A DNA stretch of 64,000 nucleotides from Pseudomonas sp. LS1212 (GTDB lineage: Bacteria > Pseudomonadota > Gammaproteobacteria > Pseudomonadales > Pseudomonadaceae): NCBI RefSeq assembly GCF_024741815.1, contig NZ_CP102951.1:3858001-3922000 (forward strand), in the 5' to 3' direction. Position 1 is the stretch's first letter; each line of letters starts with the position of its first letter. The notes beneath the pieces were generated by a model. It saw only the letters and a list, made by a program, of their open reading frames with translations, was not told the DNA's origin and ran no database searches. Positions 1 to 9,184 of the stretch are shown one piece after another. The translations under genes were made by a program, and so were the position numbers.

Positions 1-302
1 CGCCCGACACCGCGTCGCAGGTATTGCGGCAGCACATGACACAGGCAGATTTCCCCGCTGAGCAGGGCCATGCCAACGGCGACCGGCTTGTCTTGCAACA
101 GCCCCAGGCGCACATACAGGGCCTCGTCGGCGATCCATTCAAGGATCTCTTCAATGGATTTGTTGCGGGTCCAGGCCTCGACGACCACCGGGTTATTGCG
201 ATGATCGAGCGCACAACCGAACTTGATCGAGTGCTGCAGGATGCGGCTTGCAAGCCCCGCATCGGCGGGGCTGGCGTTACAGATCCGTATCGGGATATCC
301 AT
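1..302 (-). CDS. GNAT family N-acetyltransferase (3' end outside window)
   Basis: The first 100 codons of a gene that runs off the left edge. The start at 302 gives MDIPIRICNASPADAG, a usual opening for GCN5-related N-acetyltransferases, and the last visible residues (QYLRRGVG) are the beginning of the acetyl-CoA pyrophosphate-binding loop (R/Q-x-x-G-x-G/A). The family moves an acetyl group from acetyl-CoA to an amine; the substrate cannot be told from this part. It is followed on the same strand upstream by a two-component pair but is separated from it by about 90 bases. Confidence 0.8.
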   Translation of the reverse strand, partial: MDIPIRICNASPADAGLASRILQHSIKFGCALDHRNNPVVVEAWTRNKSIEEILEWIADEALYVRLGLLQDKPVAVGMALLSGEICLCHVLPQYLRRGVG

Positions 303-390
303 ATCTGATGACTCCAATCCTTGGGTTCGAGGGCTCTGCCGGCAGTCGAACCTTACGCCCCGACTTCCCCCGAAGGCGACCGAATTGACG

Positions 391-1731
391 TTACATTTCT
401 TGTTCGGCGGTGGCACGCAACGGCATCTGCAGTCGTACCCGCAGGCCATCGGGTCGGCTGTCGAACTGCAGCGAACAGCCACAACGCTGGACGATGGCCT
501 GCACGATTGCCAGGCCCAGGCCACAGCCGGCACTCTGGCCGTTACGCCAGAAACGCTGGGTCAGATGTTGCAAGTCTTGCTCGGCAATACCCGGCCCATG
601 GTCACGCACTTCGAAGCAGACCCGATCATCGAATACCTGCAGCTCAAGCTCGACCCGCGCATCGCTTGCAGTGTGGCGCAGGGCATTGTCCAGCAGGTTG
701 CGCACGGCCGCCACCGCCAGCGCCGCCGGCATGTCCAGGCGGGCGTCGGACAGTCCTGCGGGCAAGCGCAGTTCGATACGCCCGCTATCGCCGTGACTGG
801 CATCCTGAACAGCCAGCCGCGCTACCTGTTCGGCACTGCACAGCACGCCGTCATCGAACGACAGGCTGCCCTCCACCCGTGCCAGCAACAGCAATTGCTC
901 GAGCGTGCGGTGCAGGCGGTCGGCGCCCTCCTCGGCATGGGCCAGCGCCTGCTCGCGGGCCTCGCCCTCGGTCATGCGGGCCACTTGCAGGTGGGTCTTG
1001 ATCGCGGTGAGCGGGCTGCGCAGTTCGTGTGCCGCGTCACCGGTGAGGCGACGCTCACGCTCGATGGTCCTGCCGATGCGCAGGAACAGTTGGTTCTGGG
1101 TTTCCAGCAAGGGTTGCAACTCGCTGGGCAACGCCCTGACCTGCAAGGGCTCCAGCGAATCGGGACTGCGCCGTTTCAAGGCATCGCGCATCCGGTTGAG
1201 CGGCGCCAGGCCCTTGCCGACGCCCAGCCAGAGCAACCCGAGACTGCCCAGCAGGGCCACCAGCACCGGCGCTGAGGCGGCCAGCAGGATTGAACGATTG
1301 AGCGCTTCACGTTCGCGCACGCGATCGGCGGTAGTAATGCGCACTTCGCCCCGGGCCAGGGTGAAACTGCGCCAGTGGTCACCGTCGATCACCTGATCGT
1401 GAAAACCGCTGCGCTGGTCATCCAGGGCCTGCTCGCCGGTGTGCTGACTGCGCGCCAGGACTTCGCCGCGCAACGAGCTGACCTGGCAGGCCATGCCATC
1501 GGGAATGCTCAGTTGGTCGGCACTCAGGTGCGTGCCCTCGCCCTTGCTCGCCAACGGCTGCGGCATTTGATCGATCAAGCCGGCGACCATGCGTGCCGAC
1601 GCTACCAGGCGCTGGTCCAGGGAGAACATCATCTGGTTGCGCAAGTCGCGCAGCATCCACGCCGCCGCCAGCGCCCAGATCACCACGAAGGCCGTGCCCA
1701 GGATCAGACTCAGGCGCAGACGCAGGCTCAT
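391..1731 (-). CDS. Two-component sensor histidine kinase
   Basis: A 446-residue membrane sensor kinase of the QseC/PmrB kind. Membrane helices lie at about residues 8-28 and 147-170, with a periplasmic sensor stretch between them. The phosphoacceptor H-box AAHELRSPLTA places the histidine near residue 235; the N-box NLLDNALRH (345-353), G1 box DHGPGI (377-382) and G2 box GCGLGLAIV (402-410) are all present, so the kinase looks active. Its start overlaps the stop of the response regulator gene by 4 bases (ATGA), so the two are co-translated. In P. aeruginosa a similar pair (PA2479/PA2480) sits beside dsbD2, as here, so control of the thiol operon is plausible. The signal sensed is not visible. 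Confidence 0.9.
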   Translation of the reverse strand: MSLRLRLSLILGTAFVVIWALAAAWMLRDLRNQMMFSLDQRLVASARMVAGLIDQMPQPLASKGEGTHLSADQLSIPDGMACQVSSLRGEVLARSQHTGEQALDDQRSGFHDQVIDGDHWRSFTLARGEVRITTADRVREREALNRSILLAASAPVLVALLGSLGLLWLGVGKGLAPLNRMRDALKRRSPDSLEPLQVRALPSELQPLLETQNQLFLRIGRTIERERRLTGDAAHELRSPLTAIKTHLQVARMTEGEAREQALAHAEEGADRLHRTLEQLLLLARVEGSLSFDDGVLCSAEQVARLAVQDASHGDSGRIELRLPAGLSDARLDMPAALAVAAVRNLLDNALRHTASDARVELELQVFDDRVCFEVRDHGPGIAEQDLQHLTQRFWRNGQSAGCGLGLAIVQAIVQRCGCSLQFDSRPDGLRVRLQMPLRATAEQEM

Positions 1732-2411
1732 CGACGCGCCCCCTCTGGCGGCTCGGCAGCGCCCAGGCGGTAGCCCAGCCCGCGTACGGTTTCGACGATG
1801 CCGTTGCCCAGCTTGCGCCGCAGGTGATGGATATGCACGTTCAAGGCATTGCTTTCGACTTCGTCGCCAAAGCCGTAGACGCTGTCTTTCAACTGTTCGC
1901 TGGAAAGCACGCGCCCACGGTTATGCAAGAGCGCTTGCAGCAGCGCCTGTTCACGGCGCGACAGATCCACCGGCTGACCGCCGAGCAGGGTTTCGCGGCT
2001 GCTCGGGTCGTAGCTCAAGGGACCATGCTCGATGACATTCACCGCGCGTCCGGCCACTCGCCGCAACAGGCTGTGCAGCCGTGCACTGAGCTCGCGCAGA
2101 TCGAAAGGCTTGAGCAAATAGTCGTCGGCCCCGGCCTGCAGGCCATCGACCCGGTCGGTGACGGTGTCGCGCGCGGTCAGGACCAGCACGGGCATGGCCT
2201 CGCCCTGCTGGCGCAGGCGCTGCAGGAACTTGAGGCCGTCTTCGTCGGGCAGGCCGAGGTCGAGCACCATGACGTCGAACTGCGCCGCCCGCAACATCGC
2301 CTGGGCAGCACTGGCGGTGGCGACCCGGTCGACGGTCAGGCCCTGGGCGGCGAGGCCGGCGACGATACCGCTGGCAATCAGGTCGTCATCCTCGCAGAGC
2401 AATACATGCAT
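1728..2411 (-). CDS. OmpR-family response regulator
   Basis: A 227-residue response regulator. The receiver domain has the acidic pair EDD at residues 7-9, the phosphorylated Asp at about 51 (VLDLGLPDEDG) and the conserved Lys at about 101 (LLKPF). A C-terminal winged helix ends with the typical VETVRGLGYRLG signature, so it binds DNA as an OmpR/PhoB-type regulator. The start at 2411 gives MHVLLCEDDD; longer in-frame versions run into sequence with no family match. It is first in a two-gene operon with the kinase and shares 4 bases with it. Targets are unknown; by synteny with P. aeruginosa PA2479 the nearby dsb genes are candidates. Confidence 0.9.
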   Translation of the reverse strand: MHVLLCEDDDLIASGIVAGLAAQGLTVDRVATASAAQAMLRAAQFDVMVLDLGLPDEDGLKFLQRLRQQGEAMPVLVLTARDTVTDRVDGLQAGADDYLLKPFDLRELSARLHSLLRRVAGRAVNVIEHGPLSYDPSSRETLLGGQPVDLSRREQALLQALLHNRGRVLSSEQLKDSVYGFGDEVESNALNVHIHHLRRKLGNGIVETVRGLGYRLGAAEPPEGARR

Positions 2412-2502
2412 GGTCGGGTTCCATGATAAAAGGCCATCAGGCCATGAATGGATTAATTCAGCATTATCGCGCGATACGGCATGCGCTCCGTTGCCGGGAG
2501 CG

Positions 2503-5500
2503 CTAGCGTGTATGCAGCCAACTACTGGTATTGCGAATATCAAACAACTCGGCCAATGTCCCGTAATCTTTTTCGGCGTTCAGCAATGCTCGGGTGATGT
2601 CCCTTGACTCCCGCTCGGCCAGGTAAATCTCGCCTGCCGCCAACCGGTGCAAGAGGCGGAACTGTCGAACATTCGGCAGTTCCTGATCAATGACGGCGTT
2701 GAACACGCCCGGCCCGGTCGTGTAATTGATTCGCCGGGCATACGCGTTCATTTCTTCCCGACTGGCAAGCTTCGCATAGGGCCGGGTGCGGTAGAGATCC
2801 CGATCCGCCTGAAAGCGAATGAAGCTCTCTTCGGACACTGCATTCAACACCGGGTTGTTGGCCAGCGTGCCGAAATGGCTGGTGTTGAATTCGCAAATCA
2901 TGCCCAACCGTTCATGGGAAACCGGCGTGTTGAGCAAGAACTGGTTTTTGCCCACGGTGAAGGGGTGGTTCCCGAACAGCATGCCGGTTTTTTCAAAGGA
3001 AATGATCCGGTCGTCTACATCCAGGTAGATCCCTCCCTCGCGGTAAACAAGTCGATAGCGCAACACGTCCACGGCACTGGCGTAATTGACTGCCCCCCCA
3101 GTGCTGGCGGCCAGGTACTGCTCATAATACTTGCTGTTGCGAAATTCTCGAAAAAACGGCGTGCCCTCCAGGATTTCAGTCTTCAACCTGGGTGCGAAAC
3201 GGCGTGCATCTTCCAGTGTTTCGGCAAGCTCGGCCGGGTCGGCTATCGATAGATACAAATGCGTATCGAACGGGGCCAGGCCCTTGGCCGCCTCAACGGC
3301 ATTGCGCTGCATGTTGTTCAGAAGCGTGTGCGGCATCTTTTTGCCAATCCATATACTGTGGATCTTGCGGGGAACAGGCTGCAGGCCCGTCGTTGGCATC
3401 GGTTCGACGCGATAAGGAACGTTAACCCTGAACCCCAGCGCACGCAGGTTCTCCTGTTGGCGGGCCGCGTCGAGCCAGGGAATGGCGTCGGGATTTTTAA
3501 CTTGCACCATTCGATCCCGTGCGGAGTCAAACCGCCAGGCGCGCCCGGAAGGTTTTCGCCAGGCATCGATACGTGGATCGTATTTGACGATCTGCAGTTC
3601 ACCCTCTGCCTCGATGCCATAACTGTTGACGACTTGACCGAATGCGGGAGGAAAAACACTCACGCGATGAAGCACTGTGCTTTCGACTACCCGTACTGCC
3701 CGAGGCGTGGCCGCGTGCACGAGTTCGATGGCTTGCTGTTCTTCCCATTCTTCGACGGGGCGCAGTTTTATCCTTGAACTGTCGATCAGCGCGTTATCGA
3801 CATGCACCACATCATGCAGGTAGGCATCCTGCACGGCATCGCCCAGCCTTCCCGCATCACTCCCGGGGGCCAACTGCGATATGGTAAACCGTTCGTTGGC
3901 ACCCAGGTTCTCCCGGGCTGAAACCGACCTCACATCCAAGGCGTCGATTTCGTACACGGCGTAAGCCCCCTCGTACTCGGCCTGAGCGTGGAGACAGGCG
4001 CCCTGTACCGAACCAAAGGTGCGTAATGCCCGGCCGTCGAGCAGGTCGCCCGCACCCCGGGACGCTTGCGGATCGGCAAACCCTTCCATCGGCACTTGAG
4101 TCGGGTCTTCCCTTCCCGATAACTCACGTGTGTAGTAAAGCGGTGTTCGATCGCTCCTTTCGATAAACCCAAGGCGGTTCCAGTAACCGCGAGGGCTCAA
4201 TTCGATACCTTGCATGTCAGGGTTTGCCACCTGCAGCTCGCGAGCCGGCGAGCTGATCGACGTTTGGGGCCGCAGCCGCAGGCGCAAGCCGCCGGAGATT
4301 TCACCATTGAATGTTACGGGGGCGTTGAGCGCCGGGCGGGTCGATATCAGCGCAATGACATCGAGCAGCAGACCTATGGCGCTGGCAATCGCACCGAGAA
4401 TGCCGGACTTGCGCTCGGCGGCACTGCGCGCATTGACGGCCTGGTCAATTCGCAGCCCTACACTGGCGACACCTGCTCCGACAAGCACCAGGGCGACGGG
4501 CCAGCCCAGGGGGGCAAAAGGGGTAAATACTTGCGCGAATGCGCCCAGATAGCCGATCCATATCTGTTTTCTCAGTTGTGCATTGGAGGTCAACAACTGA
4601 TGGGCCTGTACCTCCATCTCGTGACGGGCCGTGTCTCGCAGGTAAACGAACGCATCACCTTCAATGACCTGTTCGCGCTGATTGAGCAACGGCTTGCTGG
4701 CACTTTGCACGGTGTTCGGCAGCTTTGCGAGCAGTAGCGCCAATGGCCCGATATCGACCCCCGATATCGAAAAGTGCGCCAGGAGCTCTTCCCGCGAGTC
4801 AGGCTTGGCCGCTCGTTCCCGGACCCATTGGTAGACGGCAGCCTCGCTATCGAACACCAGCAAACCTGGCGCTTGCGCCGGCATGTAAAGCAGCTGCCGC
4901 CCTTGGGCGTCGACAATGCGCAGTATGTCGCGAGCCTTGTACCCGGCGATATCGAAGGTACGCACGCTCAGCCCCTGATGCCCCATGGCCGTGCCTTGCC
5001 GATCCTTTAAAACAGCAGGGGCTGTCAACGACGCGGCAGCCCCTCGCTGCAGCGCCCGCAGATCCTGCTCGGTCAATGTTCCCTGGTTGCGCGCGTTGAT
5101 CAGGGTGGCCTGAAAGTTGATTCTGCTCAGTTCCAGGAAGTCGTCGGCATGGGTTTGCCAAAATGCCCGCATTTTGGTTCTGTACGCCTGCGCAAAATCA
5201 ATCGCCCATAATTCACGCAGAACGTCTTTGGGCAAGAGCCTGACTTCATTGGTCTGGTTGTAGACACCCTGTTTCGAGTCGGCCGTATAGAACCCGCCCT
5301 CCCACTGCAAATCATCGACGTTGTCCTGATCGCCCGCGCGGAAGCGGCGCACGACCAATTCGATCAATGTCATGGACTCGATCGGTGAACCATAATGCTC
5401 CCAACCGTTGAAGGTGAGAGAGGAACTTGCAGCACCGCTGAAACGGTGCCAGTAGATCGTGTCCGGCTCCAGTTCCTGGCCTAGCAGTTTCTTCAGGATT

Positions 5501-5625
5501 TTCAGGGCCGCGCCCCGGGCCATGAGATACAAGTCCGGATAGGCCTCCAGCCATTGTTGCGCCGTGCTCGCAAGCGCGGCCTGGGTGCCGGGGTGCACTG
5601 TTGAAGACAGATTGTCGGAACGCAT
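2503..5625 (-). CDS. Large toxin-like protein with C-terminal DXD glycosyltransferase domain
   Basis: A 1040-residue protein without a signal peptide. The first 330 or so residues resemble the N-terminal region of large Pseudomonas proteins annotated as containing a dermonecrotic-toxin domain. Two strongly hydrophobic stretches (about 355-392 and 408-428) look like membrane-inserting helices. From residue 753 (RKIHSIWIGKKMP) there is a glycosyltransferase of the clostridial large-toxin/Och1 type: the segment AVDVLRYRLVYREGGIYLDV leads into the DVDD motif at 869-872, which in that family binds metal and nucleotide sugar. This order (targeting part, hydrophobic part, sugar transferase) suggests a protein toxin that modifies a host or rival protein. 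It lies alone between the two-component pair and dsbD. Delivery route and target are unknown; no secretion genes are nearby. Confidence 0.75.
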   Translation of the reverse strand: MRSDNLSSTVHPGTQAALASTAQQWLEAYPDLYLMARGAALKILKKLLGQELEPDTIYWHRFSGAASSSLTFNGWEHYGSPIESMTLIELVVRRFRAGDQDNVDDLQWEGGFYTADSKQGVYNQTNEVRLLPKDVLRELWAIDFAQAYRTKMRAFWQTHADDFLELSRINFQATLINARNQGTLTEQDLRALQRGAAASLTAPAVLKDRQGTAMGHQGLSVRTFDIAGYKARDILRIVDAQGRQLLYMPAQAPGLLVFDSEAAVYQWVRERAAKPDSREELLAHFSISGVDIGPLALLLAKLPNTVQSASKPLLNQREQVIEGDAFVYLRDTARHEMEVQAHQLLTSNAQLRKQIWIGYLGAFAQVFTPFAPLGWPVALVLVGAGVASVGLRIDQAVNARSAAERKSGILGAIASAIGLLLDVIALISTRPALNAPVTFNGEISGGLRLRLRPQTSISSPARELQVANPDMQGIELSPRGYWNRLGFIERSDRTPLYYTRELSGREDPTQVPMEGFADPQASRGAGDLLDGRALRTFGSVQGACLHAQAEYEGAYAVYEIDALDVRSVSARENLGANERFTISQLAPGSDAGRLGDAVQDAYLHDVVHVDNALIDSSRIKLRPVEEWEEQQAIELVHAATPRAVRVVESTVLHRVSVFPPAFGQVVNSYGIEAEGELQIVKYDPRIDAWRKPSGRAWRFDSARDRMVQVKNPDAIPWLDAARQQENLRALGFRVNVPYRVEPMPTTGLQPVPRKIHSIWIGKKMPHTLLNNMQRNAVEAAKGLAPFDTHLYLSIADPAELAETLEDARRFAPRLKTEILEGTPFFREFRNSKYYEQYLAASTGGAVNYASAVDVLRYRLVYREGGIYLDVDDRIISFEKTGMLFGNHPFTVGKNQFLLNTPVSHERLGMICEFNTSHFGTLANNPVLNAVSEESFIRFQADRDLYRTRPYAKLASREEMNAYARRINYTTGPGVFNAVIDQELPNVRQFRLLHRLAAGEIYLAERESRDITRALLNAEKDYGTLAELFDIRNTSSWLHTR

Positions 5626-5794
5626 GAGTCAATCTCGGTAACTAAACCGTCAGCCTTGCAGACCCTCGGCAGGGCGAAGCCATCAATAATTATTTTTTCT
5701 GGTTCGAATGCGTACTTGCCCGCCCATTTAATACCGTATTAATCCACTGCTCCCATGCTCGCTTCGTCTCTACTCAAGGAACTGGGCGCTTGTG

Positions 5795-7501
5795 ATGCGT
5801 AACCTGGTAATTTCCCTGCTCTTGCTGATGTCCAGCCTGGCCCAGGCTTTCGAGGACCCGTTTGCCCGGCCGGACTTTCTTCCCGTCGACAAAGCCTTCC
5901 AATTCACCTCGCAACAGCTGGATTCGGGCCAGACGCGGCTGCATTGGCGCATTGCCGATGGCTACTACCTGTATCAGCAGCGCTTGAAATTCGACGGCCT
6001 GCCCGCCGAGCTACACCCCCCGCTGCCTGCCGGCGAGCCTCATAGCGATGAGTTCTTTGGCCAGGGCGAAGTCTATCGGGGCCAACTCGAGCTGCTGATC
6101 CCGGCAGGCGCCAGCGGCTCGGTCAGGGTCGGCTGGCAAGGCTGTGCGGACGCGGGCCTGTGCTATCCGCCGCAAAACGCCGACCTCAAGCTCGGCACCT
6201 CCGGCGCTGCCAGTGCAGAGGCAGCCGACCTGTCATTGGCCACTACCCTGCAACAGACCTCGCTGGGCTGGGGCTTGCTGGTGTTCTTCGGTCTGGGCCT
6301 GTTGCTGGCCTTCACGCCCTGCTCGCTGCCGATGCTGCCGATCCTTGCCGGCATGGTCCTCGGTAGTGGCGCCAGCACACGCCGCGGCTGGGCCCTGGCC
6401 GGCTGCTATGTATTGAGCATGGCGCTGGTGTATGCCGGCCTCGGCGTACTGGCGGCCCTGCTGGGCGGCAACCTGCAGGCGCTGTTGCAGCAACCCTGGT
6501 TGCTGGGCAGTTTTGCCGCGCTGTTCGTGCTGCTGGCCTTGCCGATGTTCGGCGTGTTCGAGTTGCAGCTGCCGGCCTTCGTTCGTGATCGTCTCGAGCG
6601 GGCCGGGCGCCAACGCCGCGGTGGCAGCCTGTATGGCGCCGCGTTGCTGGGCGTGCTGTCGGGGCTGCTGGTCGGGCCCTGCATGACCGCCCCGTTGGCC
6701 GGGGCCCTGCTCTACATCGCGCAAACCGGCAATGCCGTCCACGGCGGCCTGATCCTGTTCGGCATGGGCCTGGGCATGGGCTTGCCGCTGTTGCTGCTGG
6801 TGACGCTGGGCAACCGCTACCTGCCACGGCCAGGCGCCTGGATGAACCTGGTCAAGGGCGTGTTCGGTTTCGTATTCCTCGGCATGGCGCTGTACATGCT
6901 GCGCACCGTCCTGGACGCGGCACTGTGGCTGGGCTTGTGCGGGGCGTTGCTGGTCAGCCTGGCCCATGCAGCCCGGGCACACCTGCTGCGCGCCCTGTGG
7001 CTGCAACCCCTGGCCGTCCTGTTCGGGCTCTGGGGCGTTCTGATGGTCATCGGTGCGGCCGGTGGCGCCAGCGATCCGATGCGGCCCCTCCAGGTATTTG
7101 GCGCGACCTCCAACGCCATTGCCGAACCGCACGACGCCTTCCTCACAATCGATCGCCCCGAGGCCTTGCAACGTGAGCTCGATGCCGCCAAGGCGCAGGG
7201 GCAATGGGTGTTTCTGGACTACTATGCCGATTGGTGCGTGTCCTGCAAGATCATGGAAAAACAGATCTTCACCAGGGCCGATGTGTTGACCGCGCTCGAA
7301 GGGGTTCGGCTATTGCGCCTGGATGTCACGGCGGATGCAGCCAGCAGCCGCCAGTTGTTGGAGCGCTACCAGGTACCCGGCCCGCCGAGCCTCTTATGGA
7401 TCGGGCCCGACGGCGAGGAACGCCGCAACCGACGAATTACCGGCGAAATCGACGCCCAAACCTTTTTGCAACACTGGACTGCGACCAGGACCCAAGGCTG
7501 A
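5795..7501 (+). CDS. dsbD: Thiol:disulfide interchange protein DsbD
   Basis: A membrane electron carrier of about 568 residues that passes electrons from cytoplasmic thioredoxin to periplasmic thiol proteins. A signal peptide (LVISLLLLMSSLAQA) is followed by the periplasmic alpha domain with its cysteines in GCADAGLCYPP, a polytopic beta domain with the two functional cysteines in AFTPCSLPM and VGPCMTAPL, and a C-terminal thioredoxin domain with WCVSC in YYADWCVSCKIM. All three redox pairs are present. An in-frame GTG at 5792 directly precedes the ATG at 5795; either could start it, with AAGGA 11-14 bases upstream. Its stop overlaps the next start by one base, and the three thiol genes form one operon like P. 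aeruginosa PA2478-PA2476. Confidence 0.93.
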   Translation: MRNLVISLLLLMSSLAQAFEDPFARPDFLPVDKAFQFTSQQLDSGQTRLHWRIADGYYLYQQRLKFDGLPAELHPPLPAGEPHSDEFFGQGEVYRGQLELLIPAGASGSVRVGWQGCADAGLCYPPQNADLKLGTSGAASAEAADLSLATTLQQTSLGWGLLVFFGLGLLLAFTPCSLPMLPILAGMVLGSGASTRRGWALAGCYVLSMALVYAGLGVLAALLGGNLQALLQQPWLLGSFAALFVLLALPMFGVFELQLPAFVRDRLERAGRQRRGGSLYGAALLGVLSGLLVGPCMTAPLAGALLYIAQTGNAVHGGLILFGMGLGMGLPLLLLVTLGNRYLPRPGAWMNLVKGVFGFVFLGMALYMLRTVLDAALWLGLCGALLVSLAHAARAHLLRALWLQPLAVLFGLWGVLMVIGAAGGASDPMRPLQVFGATSNAIAEPHDAFLTIDRPEALQRELDAAKAQGQWVFLDYYADWCVSCKIMEKQIFTRADVLTALEGVRLLRLDVTADAASSRQLLERYQVPGPPSLLWIGPDGEERRNRRITGEIDAQTFLQHWTATRTQG

Positions 7502-8346
7502 TGCTGACCGTAAATATAGGGCCCGTTGCCCTGGCCCTCGACCATGTTTTGCTGCTGAGCGCACTGGGCCTGGCCACGCTGGTGGGCTGGCGCGTTGCCA
7601 AACGCGGCGGCGACAACCCCGAATCGACGCTGTTCGTGCTGTTCATGCTCGGGCTGCTGGCCGCCCGGCTGGGCTTTGTGATCGCGTACTGGACGCAATA
7701 CCGGGATGACCCATTGCAGATCGTCGATATCCGCGATGGCGGCTTTCTGGCCTGGGCAGGCGTGCTCGCGGTGCTGCTCGGCGCCCTCTGGCAGTATCGG
7801 CAGCGCCCCACCCTGCGCCGTCCGCTCGGCATTGGCCTGGCCTGCGGCCTGTTGTTCTGGTTGCTGGGCACCCTGGCCAGCCAGCTGTACGAGCGCGGCA
7901 CGCGGCTGCCGGACATCACCCTGTACAACGCCACCGGGCAAGCGGTAAAGCTGGCCGACTATCAAGGGCGCCCGCTGGTGATCAACCTCTGGGCCACCTG
8001 GTGCCCGCCCTGCCGCCGGGAAATGCCGGTGCTGCAACAGGCCCAGAATGAGCGCGACGATGTGCTGTTCCTGTTCGTCAACCAGGGCGAATCCCCTGGC
8101 ACCGTGACCACCTTTCTGGCCACCGCCGGCTTGAGCCTGTCCCATGTCCTGTTCGATGGCAGTGGCCGGCTGGCCCAACAGGTCGGCTCAATGGCCTTGC
8201 CGACCACGCTGTTCTACGACGCCGAAGGCCACCTGATTGGCAGCCACCTTGGCGAACTCTCGCGGGCAAGCCTTGCGCGCGCACTCGAATCCTTTGACCG
8301 GAATCCTCCGGCCACTTCACCTGTTTCCGCCAGGAGTCCGCAATGA
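7501..8346 (+). CDS. TlpA/ResA-like thiol-disulfide protein with N-terminal membrane domain
   Basis: A 281-residue protein with two parts. The first 130 residues form about four membrane helices that resemble a reduced Lgt-like bundle. The rest is a TlpA-type thioredoxin domain facing the periplasm, with the active-site CPPC in LWATWCPPCRREMP and the cis-proline loop SMALPTTLF. It probably takes electrons from DsbD and reduces a periplasmic partner such as the DsbG-like protein encoded next. Start and stop overlap both neighbours (TGATG at 7499, ATGA at 8343), which indicates coupled translation. It corresponds in position to P. aeruginosa PA2477. A longer open frame begins at 7204 inside dsbD but has no family match before residue 100. 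Confidence 0.88.
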   Translation: MLTVNIGPVALALDHVLLLSALGLATLVGWRVAKRGGDNPESTLFVLFMLGLLAARLGFVIAYWTQYRDDPLQIVDIRDGGFLAWAGVLAVLLGALWQYRQRPTLRRPLGIGLACGLLFWLLGTLASQLYERGTRLPDITLYNATGQAVKLADYQGRPLVINLWATWCPPCRREMPVLQQAQNERDDVLFLFVNQGESPGTVTTFLATAGLSLSHVLFDGSGRLAQQVGSMALPTTLFYDAEGHLIGSHLGELSRASLARALESFDRNPPATSPVSARSPQ

Positions 8347-9101
8347 AACCAATCTTCACCCTCGCGCTGGGCCTGGCCTTGCTGCAATCACCGTTGCTGC
8401 AGGCCGAAGAACTGCCTGAGGCGATAAAAATGATCGAGAAAAAGGGCGCTCGGATCATGGGCAGCTTCGACGCGCCGGACGGGCTGCGTGGCTACGCCGC
8501 CCAGTTCCAGAATCGCGGCCTGGCCCTGTACCTGACGCCCGACGGCAAGCATGTGTTGGTAGGCAGCCTGTTCGATGCACAAGGCAAGGACCTGAGCCAG
8601 GCCCAGCTGCAAAAACTGGTCTACGCCCCGATGGCCAAGCAGGTCTGGGCCAAGATGGAAAAGAGCAGCTGGATTGCCGACGGCAAGGCCAGCGCGCCGC
8701 GCATCGTCTACCTGTTCAGCGACCCCAACTGCCCGTATTGCAATAAGTTCTGGGAGCAGGCACGGCCCTGGGTCGACTCCGGCAAAGTGCAGTTGCGGCA
8801 CATCATGGTCGGTATCATCCGTGAAGACAGCCCGGCCAAATCCGCTGCCCTGTTGGGTGCAAAAAACCCCGAGCAGGCCCTGTACAAACACGAAAAGGCC
8901 GGCAAGGCCAGCACCCTGAAACCACTGGACAAGATACCGGCCGAGGTTCAGGCCAAGCTCGATGGCAACCAGGCGTTGATGGAGGAACTGGGGTTGGCCG
9001 CGACCCCGGCGATCTTCTACCAGGACAAGGACGGCCAGTTGCAGCAGCAACAGGGGGCGCCGAGCCCGGAGATGCTGGGGGCGATTCTGGGGCCCAGGTA
9101 A
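8343..9101 (+). CDS. dsbG: DsbG-like periplasmic disulfide isomerase
   Basis: A 252-residue exported thiol protein of the DsbC/DsbG family. A cleavable signal peptide (LALGLALLQSPLLQA) precedes an N-terminal dimerisation region (about 24-90) and a thioredoxin fold with CPYC in DPNCPYCNKFWEQ and cis-proline in AATPAIFYQ. DsbG protects single cysteines from over-oxidation or isomerises wrong disulfides and needs DsbD for re-reduction, which fits its place as the last gene of the dsbD operon (ATGA overlap with the preceding gene). Synteny matches P. aeruginosa PA2476. DsbC is the alternative reading, but CPYC and the context favour DsbG. Confidence 0.88.
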   Translation: MKPIFTLALGLALLQSPLLQAEELPEAIKMIEKKGARIMGSFDAPDGLRGYAAQFQNRGLALYLTPDGKHVLVGSLFDAQGKDLSQAQLQKLVYAPMAKQVWAKMEKSSWIADGKASAPRIVYLFSDPNCPYCNKFWEQARPWVDSGKVQLRHIMVGIIREDSPAKSAALLGAKNPEQALYKHEKAGKASTLKPLDKIPAEVQAKLDGNQALMEELGLAATPAIFYQDKDGQLQQQQGAPSPEMLGAILGPR

Positions 9102-9184
9102 GCGGGGTGGGTTGCCGGGCAGGGTCGTGCCGCCCCCCTCCAGGCTGATTCGATCCATGTAGATACCTATGCAGCGATGAGGCC

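Noticed and set aside
223..1275. 350-codon open frame on the plus strand opposite the sensor kinase
   Set aside because: It lies fully antisense to a kinase with all catalytic motifs; its product is a Gln/His/Arg-rich shadow typical of GC-rich DNA.
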